Made by a program: the position numbers and the translations under genes. From Buttiauxella selenatireducens (GTDB lineage Bacteria; Pseudomonadota; Gammaproteobacteria; Enterobacterales; Enterobacteriaceae): 64,000 nt of DNA. The stretch lies in the NCBI RefSeq assembly GCF_031432975.1, contig NZ_CP133838.1:682001-746000 (forward strand), given 5' to 3'. Positions 19,255-29,115 of this stretch are shown in pieces; positions within the stretch are counted from its first letter, which is position 1, and the number at the start of each line of letters is the position of its first letter. Under the pieces are notes generated by a model, which saw only the letters and a program-made list of their open reading frames with translations, ran no database searches and was not told where the DNA came from.

Positions 19255-20316
19255 ACGCTGTACCAGCGCCATTTCACTGTGGCGATAGGGAATGCCGTAT
19301 TCGTCCAGCACATCGTGGAACCACAGGTGCGCGTAGTCCACGCCACTTTTGCGCACTGACGGCCAGGGGAGGGTCGTTTGCGTTTTGCCGCGCACTAATC
19401 CCCACTGATAACAACCGACATTCAGGGCGGCAAACAGCGGCAGTTGTTCCTCCACAACGCTCCCGACATGGCGCGCCAGCCATTCTGTGCATAACAGTGG
19501 ACGCTCGAAAGTTTGCCAGTAGCGTAAGACTTGCAGCATTTTCGGCGTGGCAAGGTAGGCGTGGAAACTGATCACATCCGAAAGATCGGCTGCTGCCTTA
19601 TCGATCGGATGGGCAAAATACTCCGTTTCCGGTTCGTCGGGATCTTGTGAAATATGCCATGCACCCACAGTCAGCGGCTGGTGGGGATCTTCGTCACGCG
19701 CCCAGATGAAAACCTTTTGCAGCAGTTCCAGTGCAAAATGCTCCAGCTTTTCATCGAACTGAATTTCCTCAAGCCCGCTGGCAAAAGTGCCGCGGTTGCC
19801 TGGTTCGTTATACAGATCCCAGATGGCGATACGCGAATCGTTTTTGAAATGGCGCACAATGTCGCGCACATAGCACTCAAGCTGCGGCCACAAATTGCGG
19901 TTACAAACAGTCTCTCGCCCGGGACTCGCCGCCGCCTGACTGTTGTGTTTGCCGGGTTCTGGCGCTTTCTGCGGCCCCAAAAATGGCTCGTCGCCGGAAA
20001 AACCACAGTCATCCATCAGCGTTAGCATGACTTTCATTTGATGGCTCTGGGCGATACGCAGGAAGCTCTCGATGCGCATCAGCAATCCATCGCGGTCGTG
20101 CAACCAGACAATAAACGGCAAATTGATCCGCAGTTGGTTGTAGCCGATTTCCTGCGCCCAGCCGAGTTCCTGATCTATCGTTTCGGGATCAAAGGTTTCG
20201 CGTTGCCATAGCTCTGTCCAGTTTATGGCGCTGCGGGGGAGGTAATTAAACCCGCAAATCCAACCCTGATTTTTGTGCCACTCTGTGGCCTGTTGTTTGC
20301 TCCATTGTGTGCGCAT
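19240..20316 (-). CDS. GH5-like (clan A) glycoside hydrolase
   Basis: 358 residues, no signal peptide, so cytoplasmic. The TIM-barrel clan GH-A signatures are visible: the general acid/base E171 in [10 protein letters not shown] and the likely nucleophile E278 in [10 protein letters not shown], plus [11 protein letters not shown] near the N-terminus. The family probably cleaves a beta-glycosidic bond, but the substrate cannot be read from the sequence. Last gene of the operon 25218-19240, 10 bases after the GPH symporter gene, which suggests that an intact glycoside is imported and then cleaved inside the cell. Confidence 0.75.
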   Translation of the reverse strand: MRTQWSKQQATEWHKNQGWICGFNYLPRSAINWTELWQRETFDPETIDQELGWAQEIGYNQLRINLPFIVWLHDRDGLLMRIESFLRIAQSHQMKVMLTLMDDCGFSGDEPFLGPQKAPEPGKHNSQAAASPGRETVCNRNLWPQLECYVRDIVRHFKNDSRIAIWDLYNEPGNRGTFASGLEEIQFDEKLEHFALELLQKVFIWARDEDPHQPLTVGAWHISQDPDEPETEYFAHPIDKAAADLSDVISFHAYLATPKMLQVLRYWQTFERPLLCTEWLARHVGSVVEEQLPLFAALNVGCYQWGLVRGKTQTTLPWPSVRKSGVDYAHLWFHDVLDEYGIPYRHSEMALVQRLTRL

Positions 20317-20326
20317 GACATGGCTC

Positions 20327-21868
20327 CTAAGGTGATTCTGGCGTTAAGCTGGATACAGATTTGCGCCCTGGCGTATTACCCCACACTTTGTCGTATTCAT
20401 AGCCGGTGAGGTCTTTGATGACTTTGCGGGTTTCCATATCGCAGTCTGCGAGGTTTCCACCCAGTTTGAGTCGGGCGACTTCTTTAATCAGTGTCTTATG
20501 GGATTCGCGGGTGAGCTTGAATTTAAAGGTCATCCAGAAACTGATGGCCAGCAACGCGGCGGTGGCAAAAACCATTAGCCCGACAATAGCGTGTAGCGCT
20601 TCGATAGGCTGTTCGCCCTGGCCTTTAACGAAACCGCTTTCTTCAAGCACCACGCCAATCAGCATGATTGCCAGCGCCACGGTACTTTTCCGGGTTAAGA
20701 CCATCACACCAGCAAAGATGCCTTCGCGACGTTTTTTAGTGACAATTTCATCAACATCAGGAATAAAACTGTAAATATTCCACGGGATGAAATACAGACC
20801 TGCACGTGAAATACCCAAAATGACAAATACAGCAGAGAACAATATCACTGAGACATTGATGTTGTTGATATAGGCGTAAAACAGGAAAGCTAATACTGCG
20901 AAAATACAGCTATAAGATAAACGGAGTGCACCGGAAGGCGAGAAATTTAATTTGCTGAGTAACAACATGAAGACAAGTGTTCCCGGAACAGAAACAAATG
21001 CTGCCACGCTTAAATAACCTGAAACGGCGGCAGCATCCTGATGCAACCCGTAAACCACATAATAAGTAAATACCGAGCCGAAAACGTCCATTGCGGTAAA
21101 TGAAGCAATATAAATAATAATATGCTGGCGGAACATACGGATTTTAAATGACGAGAGTAAATCTAACGCCAGGCTTTTTAAATGGTGCCAAAGATTGCCG
21201 CTATTTGCCCCTTCTGGTTCGGGTTCAAACTCTTCGCGCACGTCTTTTGCTTCCCAGGTACACATCCAGGTGGTAAATACCGCGAGGCAAAAAATAGCCG
21301 AGAAAAGCAGGCCAGTGTATGTGTACGTCATTGAGTTATCTTTGCCGGTGAACTGCATGATAACGCCCGGTACAGACACCGCCAGAAAACCGCCGAGCTG
21401 TGAGCAGATCATCCGCACCCCGGATAAACGGGCGCGTTCGGTGTAGCGATTGGTCATCTCTGCCGCCAGTGTTTCCCATGGCACCAATACCATGGCGGAG
21501 AGCAGTTCGATGGAAAGATAGGTGCCGAGATAATACCAGTAGCCCATATCTGTCACCCATAGCAGGGCATACAAAAACATCAGTGGGGCGCTGAGTAATA
21601 AAAAGAATCGGCGGCGACCGAAGCGTTTACCCAGCCAGGTGTTGGCGAAGTTGTCGGTGATGTAGCCCATGATTGGGCTTAATACAGCGTCGATCACACG
21701 AGCAATAGCAAATATAGATCCGGCTTCCAGTACCGATAATCCACAATAAGTGGTGTAGAAGAATAAAAGCCAGGTGCCGATAATAGCAAAAGCTCCACCG
21801 CCAAATAAATCGGTGACTCCATATCCTATGGCCGTTCCATAGCCTACTCTGCGTTCTGTCGGTTTCAT
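20327..21868 (-). CDS. GPH-family glycoside/sugar:cation symporter
   Basis: 513 residues, about 12 membrane segments. Matches the glycoside-pentoside-hexuronide family (MelB, YicJ, YihO): [25 protein letters not shown] at the start, the loop [20 protein letters not shown] and [23 protein letters not shown] long hydrophilic C-terminal tail follows the last membrane segment. It should import a glycoside with Na+ or H+. The ribosome site AAAGGA lies between the ATG and a 43-bp ERIC remnant (21879-21921). Upstream neighbours are three oxidoreductase genes on the same strand. Confidence 0.85.
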   Translation of the reverse strand: MKPTERRVGYGTAIGYGVTDLFGGGAFAIIGTWLLFFYTTYCGLSVLEAGSIFAIARVIDAVLSPIMGYITDNFANTWLGKRFGRRRFFLLLSAPLMFLYALLWVTDMGYWYYLGTYLSIELLSAMVLVPWETLAAEMTNRYTERARLSGVRMICSQLGGFLAVSVPGVIMQFTGKDNSMTYTYTGLLFSAIFCLAVFTTWMCTWEAKDVREEFEPEPEGANSGNLWHHLKSLALDLLSSFKIRMFRQHIIIYIASFTAMDVFGSVFTYYVVYGLHQDAAAVSGYLSVAAFVSVPGTLVFMLLLSKLNFSPSGALRLSYSCIFAVLAFLFYAYINNINVSVILFSAVFVILGISRAGLYFIPWNIYSFIPDVDEIVTKKRREGIFAGVMVLTRKSTVALAIMLIGVVLEESGFVKGQGEQPIEALHAIVGLMVFATAALLAISFWMTFKFKLTRESHKTLIKEVARLKLGGNLADCDMETRKVIKDLTGYEYDKVWGNTPGRKSVSSLTPESP

Positions 21869-21878
21869 ATTATTCCTT

Positions 21879-21921
21879 TATACCCGTCATACTTCAAGCA
21901 ACTCGAATTATATTGGGTATA
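21879..21921. repeat. ERIC element with internal deletion (43 bp)
   Basis: Left ERIC end TATACCCGTCATACTTCAAG is joined directly to right end CAACTCGAATTATATTGGGTATA; ends TATACCC/GGGTATA are perfect inverted repeats. About 84 bp of the usual 127-bp centre are missing. It sits inside an operon, 10 bases before the ATG of the GPH symporter gene. Confidence 0.9.
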
Positions 21922-21953
21922 GCTGTAGGGTGAAAAGGAAGGTTCTATTGTTA

Positions 21954-22970
21954 TTAAATTTCTATCCAGTTTCGGGTTATTGATGACTGATATATAGCTT
22001 CAACCATGCGTAGTGATATTTCAGCCTGGTGAATATCGACGTAGTGGTGATTATTTTTGTTTTGTAAATCGCTATAGAAGTTATTAATGGCCTGTTGGTG
22101 ACTGCTTCCCCAGTAGCATTTTTGCCCTTCTTGTGGGGCTTCATCACTGGCAAGAAAATCTTTTTTGTCACCCGAAATTAACCATAAATTATTATGATGC
22201 AGTTGCAGCAAGCCGTTTTCACAGTGGATCTCTAATAACAGCGGTGAATCTATGGTGTTGCAATTTGTGGCGTAAAAAATCCCGCGCGCCCCGTTTGCCA
22301 GTTCCATATTGGCGATGGCGGTGTCTTCAGCTTGAGTCGATCCACTCAAAAAACTGCTTTCCACAACACCTTTAACCGATTTCACGCCACCGGCCAGCCA
22401 CTGCATTAAGTCCAGCGTATGGATTGCCTGGTTGATCAGCAGGCTCCCGCCTTCCGTGGCAAAACGCCCGCGCCACGGACTTTGCGCGTAGTAGACGTGG
22501 GAACGGCTCCAGGTCAGTACGGCTTTGACACTGAGCATTTTCCCGAAAGTGTTAGTTTGCAAAAGGGCTTTCATCTTCTGGCTACTGGGGTTCAGACGGT
22601 TCTGGTAGCAAACCCCAAGCCGCGTCGTTGCGCCTTCCAACGCATGTTTAATCTCTTTCAGTTCACCAGGATTAAGCGCCACCGGCTTTTCTGTGAAGAC
22701 GTGTTTCCCTGCGGCAAGTGCCGCAATAATGATCTCTTTGTGCGCAAAATGCGGGGTGCAAATGTGCACCACGTCAATCTCGTTATCGCCGAGCATTTCG
22801 CGGTAATCGGCGTAATAGCGGCAGCCGTAGCTTTCAGCCAGCGCCAGACCTTTTGCCGCGTCGGTTTCGACAATCGCCCGTAGCTGGCAGGCAGGATTCG
22901 ATTGAATTGCCTCGACGTGCAAGGTGTGGATTGTTCCACACCCGATGATGGCGGCCTGAGTCGTTTTCAT
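21954..22970 (-). CDS. Gfo/Idh/MocA-family oxidoreductase (1)
   Basis: 338 residues. NAD(P)-dependent sugar or inositol-type dehydrogenase: Rossmann motif AAIIGCGTIH (G10, G12) at the N-terminus, the signature E94-K95-P96 in VFTEKPVAL, and the catalytic region GGSLLINQAIHTLDLMQWL. I prefer the ATG at 22970 because it starts directly at MKTTQAAIIGCG, with GGAG upstream and 2 bases after the stop of the preceding gene; an earlier in-frame start at 23012 adds 14 residues with no homology. Substrate unknown; it is one of three paralogues in a row. Confidence 0.85.
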   Translation of the reverse strand: MKTTQAAIIGCGTIHTLHVEAIQSNPACQLRAIVETDAAKGLALAESYGCRYYADYREMLGDNEIDVVHICTPHFAHKEIIIAALAAGKHVFTEKPVALNPGELKEIKHALEGATTRLGVCYQNRLNPSSQKMKALLQTNTFGKMLSVKAVLTWSRSHVYYAQSPWRGRFATEGGSLLINQAIHTLDLMQWLAGGVKSVKGVVESSFLSGSTQAEDTAIANMELANGARGIFYATNCNTIDSPLLLEIHCENGLLQLHHNNLWLISGDKKDFLASDEAPQEGQKCYWGSSHQQAINNFYSDLQNKNNHHYVDIHQAEISLRMVEAIYQSSITRNWIEI

Positions 22971-22972
22971 CG

Positions 22973-24040
22973 CTATTGCACTCCGTTTGCCAACATTTGC
23001 GCCCGCACGCACAGTTCGGCGGCTTTGAAAGCGTGCGCCTGGGTCATCGCATTTTCGGTGCGATTCAGGCAGTCCAGAATCAGCTCGCCGAAGAAAGGGA
23101 ATCCCACTTTTCCTGCTACCGGGTAACGGAATTCACCTTCTTTATTAACCAGATACACTACATCTTGTTCCTGACGGGTGATATCGACGTATTTGCGTAT
23201 TTCGATATAACCGTCGGTGCCGAGGAGTGTCAGACGTCCGTCGCCCCAGGTGCTGAGTCCTGCTGGTGTGAACCAGTCGCAGCGGAAATAGCCGCTGGCT
23301 CCGTTTTCACCTTTCAGCATCGCATCGCCGAAATCTTCAAATTCAGGGTGTTGAGGATGGGTGAAGTTGCTGGTTTGCGCGGCAATAACCTGTGCTTCGC
23401 GGTTGCCCGTGTAAAACAGGAATTGTTCAATCTGATGGCTGCCGATATCACAAAGAATGCCGCCGAAGCGCTTTTTAAAGTAGAACCAGTCTGGGCGACC
23501 CTGGCCTTCCCGGTGCGGCCCCATACCCAGAGTCTGAATCACCCGGCCAATTGCGCCGTCGCGCACCAGTTGCCCGGCAAATACTGCACTTTCGACGTGA
23601 AGCCGTTCACTGTAATACACCGCATATTTGCGTCCGGTTGCGGCGACTTTCGCTTTAGCGGCGGCCAGTTGTTCGAGAGTGGTTAGCGGCGCTTTATCGG
23701 TAAAATAGTCTTTTCCGGCGTCCATAACTTTCAGGCCAAGTGCGCATCGCTCATCAGGAATGCCCGCTCCGGCAACCATTTTAACGCCCGGGTCGGCCAG
23801 TATAGTTTCAAGCGATGGCGCGACTTTCGCCTGCGGATATTGCTTAACAAACTGCTCGATTTTCTGTGGATCAGGACAGTAAACCCATTTGAGTGTCGCG
23901 CCCGCTTCAATCAGGCCATTGCACATGCCGTAGATATGGCCGTGATCGAGTGCGGCAGCGGCAAAAACAAAATCATCTGGCTGCACGACTGGTTGCGGTT
24001 TACCTTTCGGCGCGTAATTCATGCCGTCATGGATACTCAT
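22973..24040 (-). CDS. Gfo/Idh/MocA-family oxidoreductase (2), divergent
   Basis: 355 residues. Fold and size fit the family (DIGSHQIEQFL catalytic-His region, TLLGTDGYIEIRKY in the C-terminal sheet), but it is atypical: the N-terminal glycine motif is replaced by FVFAAAALDHGHIYGM, and the usual EKP is D115-K116-A117 in YFTDKAPLTT, keeping only the lysine. About 20 extra residues precede the Rossmann domain. The start overlaps the stop of oxidoreductase 3 by 4 bases (ATGA), so the two are translationally coupled. It could be a dehydrogenase, or an enzyme that uses the cofactor catalytically. Confidence 0.8.
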   Translation of the reverse strand: MSIHDGMNYAPKGKPQPVVQPDDFVFAAAALDHGHIYGMCNGLIEAGATLKWVYCPDPQKIEQFVKQYPQAKVAPSLETILADPGVKMVAGAGIPDERCALGLKVMDAGKDYFTDKAPLTTLEQLAAAKAKVAATGRKYAVYYSERLHVESAVFAGQLVRDGAIGRVIQTLGMGPHREGQGRPDWFYFKKRFGGILCDIGSHQIEQFLFYTGNREAQVIAAQTSNFTHPQHPEFEDFGDAMLKGENGASGYFRCDWFTPAGLSTWGDGRLTLLGTDGYIEIRKYVDITRQEQDVVYLVNKEGEFRYPVAGKVGFPFFGELILDCLNRTENAMTQAHAFKAAELCVRAQMLANGVQ

Positions 24041-25218
24041 GCTGAGGCTCCTTGATCCATATTTTTGCCCAATGGAATCGCGTCTTCGTTAGCGAAGTTT
24101 TCCACAGAAGCCGATTTCTCAAAGAAGTGGGGGGCGAGTTTAAGTAGGCCACCGGTCTGGTAATAAGGGTCGCTGGCGCTAATGGGCAGCGAAACGATGC
24201 TACGGGTGATGGCCGATTTATAGATGGCGGTGATGAGTTCCAGCGAACGTTTGCCTTGTTGGCCGTCCACTAACGGCGCGGTGTCAGTTTGCAGCGCGTG
24301 CAGGAAGTTTTCGATTTGCCCGGTATGCAGCGTCCAGGCCAGGCGCGGCACGGTCTGGAAACTATCTTCCAGTTGGTTTTCAAGCGATGTATCACGCGTT
24401 TCGATGGGGAAACCGTTAGGGGCGGCAATGCTGGCAAACTTATCCCAGGGGGCGGAAATACGCGCTTTTTCTCCCTGGATCACAATTTTCTGGTCTTCAC
24501 CGTGGTGAACAACCGATGCCGTAAGTTGCGTTAATGCGCCGCTGTCATATTTAAATATTGCCGCGCTGAGGTCTTCGACTTCGGCATTGTCATGGGAAAC
24601 ATTAGTTGTCATGGCGACCACTTCCGTCGGAAAGCCCAACATCCACTGAATGGCATCGATGTGGTGCACGGCGTGGTTTAGCGTGCAGCCACCGCCTTCT
24701 TTTTCCCAGGTGCCACGCCACCACAGGTCGTAATATGAGTGACCGCGCCACCAGAACGAATCCACCTGAGCATGGCAAACTTTGCCGATTTGGTCGTTTT
24801 CGAGCACTTTTTTCAAACGCCAGAAAGCATCGGTGAAGCGGTTTTGAGCGATTATCGACAGCGTTTTCCCGCTCTCAAGGGCTGCGGATATCATCGCATC
24901 ACATTCCTGAAGCGAAGCGGCCATCGGTTTTTCGCATAGAACATGCTTTCCGGCGTTCAAAGCATCGATTGATATAGTCGCATGAACATATGGCGGTGTG
25001 CAGATATCAAAAACATCAATGCCCGGATCATTAAGAATATCTTCATGGCTGTTATAGACCCTGGCTTCTGTTAGCTTGTAATGCTTTTTCTTTTCCTCGG
25101 CTTTTTCTGGGTAGATATCTACAAGGGCGACAATCTGGCAACGATCAGGAAATTGTAGATATCCCTGAATATGGTTGTGGGAAATATTACCAGTGCCAAT
25201 TATAGCGATTCTTTGCAT
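24037..25218 (-). CDS. Gfo/Idh/MocA-family oxidoreductase (3)
   Basis: 393 residues. Rossmann motif IAIIGTGNISHNH at the N-terminus, E96-K97-P98 in LCEKPMAAS, catalytic region GGCTLNHAVHHIDAIQWML. About 40 residues longer at the C-terminus than oxidoreductase 1 (SASDPYYQTGGLLKLAPHFF...). The start at 25218 gives MQRIAIIGTG; an in-frame ATG 18 bases upstream is possible. First gene of the operon, divergent from the LacI-family gene at 25452. Confidence 0.85.
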   Translation of the reverse strand: MQRIAIIGTGNISHNHIQGYLQFPDRCQIVALVDIYPEKAEEKKKHYKLTEARVYNSHEDILNDPGIDVFDICTPPYVHATISIDALNAGKHVLCEKPMAASLQECDAMISAALESGKTLSIIAQNRFTDAFWRLKKVLENDQIGKVCHAQVDSFWWRGHSYYDLWWRGTWEKEGGGCTLNHAVHHIDAIQWMLGFPTEVVAMTTNVSHDNAEVEDLSAAIFKYDSGALTQLTASVVHHGEDQKIVIQGEKARISAPWDKFASIAAPNGFPIETRDTSLENQLEDSFQTVPRLAWTLHTGQIENFLHALQTDTAPLVDGQQGKRSLELITAIYKSAITRSIVSLPISASDPYYQTGGLLKLAPHFFEKSASVENFANEDAIPLGKNMDQGASA

Positions 25219-25258
25219 TATGTTCTCACTTATCAATATCAGGTCCGATGCAGCCAGT

Positions 25259-25292
25259 AAAATGATGGTTTATTTTCATCAGCGATCATTTT
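25259..25292. promoter_or_regulatory. Inverted repeat in the divergent region, candidate operator
   Basis: AAAATGAT and ATCATTTT (8-bp perfect arms) are 18 bases apart, 41-74 bases upstream of oxidoreductase 3. It is the clearest dyad in the 233-bp region shared with the LacI-family gene, but it lacks the central CG typical of LacI-family operators, so the assignment is weak. I see no CRP site here. Confidence 0.3.
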
Positions 25293-25451
25293 TTGAGAGC
25301 ATAGTTATGGTTTTTTTTGCTCACAACCGCTATTTATGACAGGAATTGCATGACGACATTCAATGCCACGCAAGAGAAACAAAAACGGCGATATTATAAA
25401 GAGTTAGTCATGAAAATAAGTTAACTTTGCGGATGAGGCATCGATCACAAA

Positions 25452-26519
25452 ATGACGGGCAAGTTGAAAATCAAGCAGATAGCTGAGTTAACCGGGCTTT
25501 CACCGAGTACGGTTTCCAGAGTGCTGGCGGGGAAAACAAATGTCAGCGCGCAGGCAAAAGAAAAGGTATTTTTCCATGCGCGCGCCATGGGTATTTTACG
25601 TGATATACCCAGCAGCCGTTTATTAATGAGTTCGTTATTAATTTGTGCACCTGCCGCCGCATTTACACCCCATGGCGACCATTATTACTATGAAGTTATT
25701 CAGGGTATTATTTCGGAAGTGTCGCGCTTTGATGTGCATGTGAAAAAATGTTCTCTGGATATTAATGATGCCGACATTTCATTATTTATGAAATCACTGA
25801 GCCATTCCGACGTTGAAGGAATAATAATAATTGGTATCGATGATGATTCTTTGTATCGACTGGCTTCAGAAAGTCACAAGCCTGTTGTGACTATTAATGC
25901 CAGGGATAAAAAGATGCGTCTTGATTGCGTCTCCCCCGATCACTATTCGATTGGCTATAGTGCGGCAAATTATCTGGCCGATAAAGGCCACCGTTCGGCA
26001 CTGCTGTTTACCGACTTGCGTCGGGAAACGATGGTGCAGCGCCTCGAAGGGTTTAAAAGAGCCTGTCAGGATCGCCACCTTATTTTTGATGAATCTGAAC
26101 ATTTGCTGGTGACAAAAGGCTACGGAGAGCCCGAAGCGCGCCAAAATTTCAAAAAATATCTTCAGCAACGTTCAAAAGCCCAATTGCCCTCGGCTATTTT
26201 ATGTGGCGGGGGCGCAATCGCCCGTGCAGTAATTAGCGAGCTGAAACACCATAATATTCAGATGCCTGACGATATCTCCATTATGACCTGTGCCTATGCA
26301 CATGAAATGGAAGAGATCAAACAACTCGGTTTAACAGCGGCTTTTCAGCCATGTTGCGAGTTGGGTGTGGAAGCGGTTTATATCCTGCAAAGTCGCTTAA
26401 CGCGAAATGTGAGTCCGAGGTTTAATTTACTCCTTCAGGGTTCTATTCATGTGGGAAATTCTGTTGCTGATGTGAACTGGCGACGCCGGGAGCTCTATCA
26501 ATCGCATCAAATTCCCTGA
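25452..26519 (+). CDS. LacI-family transcriptional regulator of the glycoside locus
   Basis: 355 residues. LacI-type helix-turn-helix KIKQIAELTGLSPSTVSRVLAGK (about 6-28), then an effector-binding domain (DVEGIIIIGIDD, YSAANYLADKGHRSALLF, DDISIMTCAY). It is divergent from the oxidoreductase/GPH/GH5 operon and is its probable regulator; its ligand should be the imported glycoside or an intermediate. The ribosome site before ATG 25452 is poor (GAGG 15 bases upstream). Its sequence differs clearly from the MalI-like regulator at 18235, which fits two independent loci. Confidence 0.85.
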   Translation: MTGKLKIKQIAELTGLSPSTVSRVLAGKTNVSAQAKEKVFFHARAMGILRDIPSSRLLMSSLLICAPAAAFTPHGDHYYYEVIQGIISEVSRFDVHVKKCSLDINDADISLFMKSLSHSDVEGIIIIGIDDDSLYRLASESHKPVVTINARDKKMRLDCVSPDHYSIGYSAANYLADKGHRSALLFTDLRRETMVQRLEGFKRACQDRHLIFDESEHLLVTKGYGEPEARQNFKKYLQQRSKAQLPSAILCGGGAIARAVISELKHHNIQMPDDISIMTCAYAHEMEEIKQLGLTAAFQPCCELGVEAVYILQSRLTRNVSPRFNLLLQGSIHVGNSVADVNWRRRELYQSHQIP

Positions 26520-26635
26520 TTATTTTACGGGAATAATGGTTTTTACTGATAATTGCGCCGCTTTATCATAAATTTCTTATTATCGGTGTTTTCGGTGGCG
26601 GCATGTTGAAGCGCTAGTTAACCTGAAGACGTTAA

Positions 26636-27484
<849 letters not shown>

Positions 27485-27489
27485 ATCTT

Positions 27490-27550
27490 ATTACCCATCG
27501 TGATGTGGTTATTTCAATCATAAAGTATTGATTGATAGGGTAATATTTTA
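27490..27550 (+). terminator. Possible dapB terminator
   Basis: Nested inverted repeats: outer ATTACCC/GGGTAAT (27490-27544) and inner TCAATCA/TGATTGA (27514-27535), followed by an AT-rich ATTTTATT stretch. Stem stability is modest. Confidence 0.4.
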
Positions 27551-27656
27551 TTGCCCTTTTTATTTTGTGTTTTTATTGGTGCATTTCATCTTTTTCATCG
27601 CCTAACCCTCATTAAGTTCGTTTATCCTGTCTGTTTTTGCTATCTCATGATTAATT

Positions 27657-27672
27657 TTGACCATTTGGTCCA
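27657..27672. promoter_or_regulatory. RutR operator of carAB P1
   Basis: TTGACCATTTGGTCCA, near-palindromic and matching the RutR box TTGACCAnnTGGTCAA; E. coli carAB has the same sequence in its upstream control region, where RutR senses uracil. The 467-base dapB-carA gap holds this site, PurR and ArgR sites and two promoters; I see no gene in it. Confidence 0.8.
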
Positions 27673-27713
27673 CTTTTCACTCCCGAAATCGTTAGTTTCC
27701 TATTCATCCAGGT

Positions 27714-27729
27714 CCGCAACCGTTTACGC
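27714..27729. promoter_or_regulatory. PurR box of carAB P1
   Basis: CCGCAACCGTTTACGC matches the PurR consensus ACGCAAACGTTTNCGT at nearly all positions and lies about 90 bp upstream of the P1 -35, as in E. coli carAB. Confidence 0.7.
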
Positions 27730-27815
27730 GCTATAAGTTAGTTGTTGATTTCATCGGTCAATTCCACTTTTTCCACTCAGAGTGGCAAAAAACACATAAA
27801 AAGTTGCGCTTATGG

Positions 27816-27844
27816 TAGACTTTTCCCCGGCCTCTCACTAGAAT
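27816..27844 (+). promoter_or_regulatory. carAB promoter P1 (pyrimidine/purine controlled)
   Basis: TAGACT (27816-27821), 17-bp spacer, TAGAAT (27839-27844), followed by GCCGCCGTTTG as in the E. coli P1 start region. Confidence 0.65.
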
Positions 27845-27878
27845 GCCGCCGTTTGTCAAAAATCCAAATGACAGGCTG

Positions 27879-27920
27879 TTTTGCATTGATTCAGGAAATG
27901 GTTTTGAATTAATATGCAAA
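27879..27920. promoter_or_regulatory. ARG boxes over carAB promoter P2
   Basis: Two adjacent ArgR-like 18-mers: one around TTGCATTGATTCAGG (27879-27896) and one around TTGAATTAATATGCAA (27903-27920). They sit just upstream of the carA start, as at the arginine-repressed P2 of E. coli. Confidence 0.65.
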
Positions 27921-27951
27921 TAAATTGACTGTTTATTCCCTGGAGGGCGTT

Positions 27952-29100
27952 TTGATTAAGTCAGCAATATTGGTTCTGGAAGACGGAACCCAATTCCACG
28001 GTCGGGCCATTGGGGCATCGGGGTCGGCAGTGGGGGAAGTCGTTTTCAACACTTCTATGACCGGTTATCAAGAAATCCTCACTGATCCTTCCTATTCCCG
28101 CCAAATCGTCACTCTTACTTATCCTCATATCGGCAATGTCGGCACCAATTCTGCTGACGAAGAATCCTCCCAGGTACATGCGCAAGGCCTCGTTATCCGT
28201 GACCTACCACTGATTGCCAGCAACTACCGCAATACCGAAGACCTTTCTTCCTACCTCAAGCGCCATAACATTGTGGCCATCGCCGATATCGATACCCGTA
28301 AGTTGACCCGTATTCTGCGCGAGAAAGGTGCACAGAACGGCTGCATCATCGCCGGAGATAACTTAGACGCGGCACTGGCGCTGGAAAAAGCGAAAGCATT
28401 CCCAGGCCTCAACGGTATGGATCTGGCGAAAGAAGTGACCACGAAGGAATCTTACGCCTGGCAGCAGGGGAGCTGGACGCTGGAAGGCGAATTGCCTGAA
28501 GCGGCTAAAGAAGAAGATTTGCCGTTCCATGTTGTCGCTTACGATTACGGCGTGAAACGCAACATTCTGCGTATGTTGGTTGACCGCGGCTGCCGCCTGA
28601 CGGTGGTTCCGGCACAAACGTCCGCTGAAGATGTGCTGAAGTTAAATCCAGACGGCATCTTCCTGTCTAATGGTCCTGGTGACCCGGCGCCATGCGATTA
28701 CGCCATCAGCGCAATTAAATCTTTCCTGGAAACCGACGTACCGGTATTCGGTATTTGTCTGGGCCACCAGTTACTGGCTCTGGCGAGCGGTGCGAAAACC
28801 GTGAAGATGAAGTTTGGCCACCACGGCGGCAACCACCCGGTTAAAGACCTCGACCGTGATTGCGTGATGATTACCGCTCAGAACCACGGTTTTGCGGTAG
28901 AAGAGTCAACCCTTCCGGCGAATCTGCGCGTGACCCACAAGTCATTGTTCGATGGCACGCTGCAAGGCATTCATCGCACAGATAAAGCAGCATTCAGCTT
29001 CCAGGGGCACCCAGAAGCAAGCCCTGGTCCGCACGATGCGGCACCGCTGTTTGACCACTTTATCGAATTGATTAAGCACTACCGCCAGTCAGCCAAATAA
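27952..29100 (+). CDS. carA: Carbamoyl-phosphate synthase small (glutaminase) subunit
   Basis: 382 residues, the E. coli length. Hydrolyses glutamine and channels ammonia to CarB for carbamoyl phosphate synthesis (arginine and pyrimidine pathways). The class I amidotransferase motif [12 protein letters not shown] holds the nucleophile Cys, with His/Glu in [13 protein letters not shown]. Starts at TTG (27952), as the E. coli gene does, behind GGAGGG at 27942-27947; the first residues are (M)[11 protein letters not shown]. carB follows after 15 bases. Confidence 0.98.
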   Translation: MIKSAILVLEDGTQFHGRAIGASGSAVGEVVFNTSMTGYQEILTDPSYSRQIVTLTYPHIGNVGTNSADEESSQVHAQGLVIRDLPLIASNYRNTEDLSSYLKRHNIVAIADIDTRKLTRILREKGAQNGCIIAGDNLDAALALEKAKAFPGLNGMDLAKEVTTKESYAWQQGSWTLEGELPEAAKEEDLPFHVVAYDYGVKRNILRMLVDRGCRLTVVPAQTSAEDVLKLNPDGIFLSNGPGDPAPCDYAISAIKSFLETDVPVFGICLGHQLLALASGAKTVKMKFGHHGGNHPVKDLDRDCVMITAQNHGFAVEESTLPANLRVTHKSLFDGTLQGIHRTDKAAFSFQGHPEASPGPHDAAPLFDHFIELIKHYRQSAK

Positions 29101-29115
29101 TCAGGAGCTAAGAAA

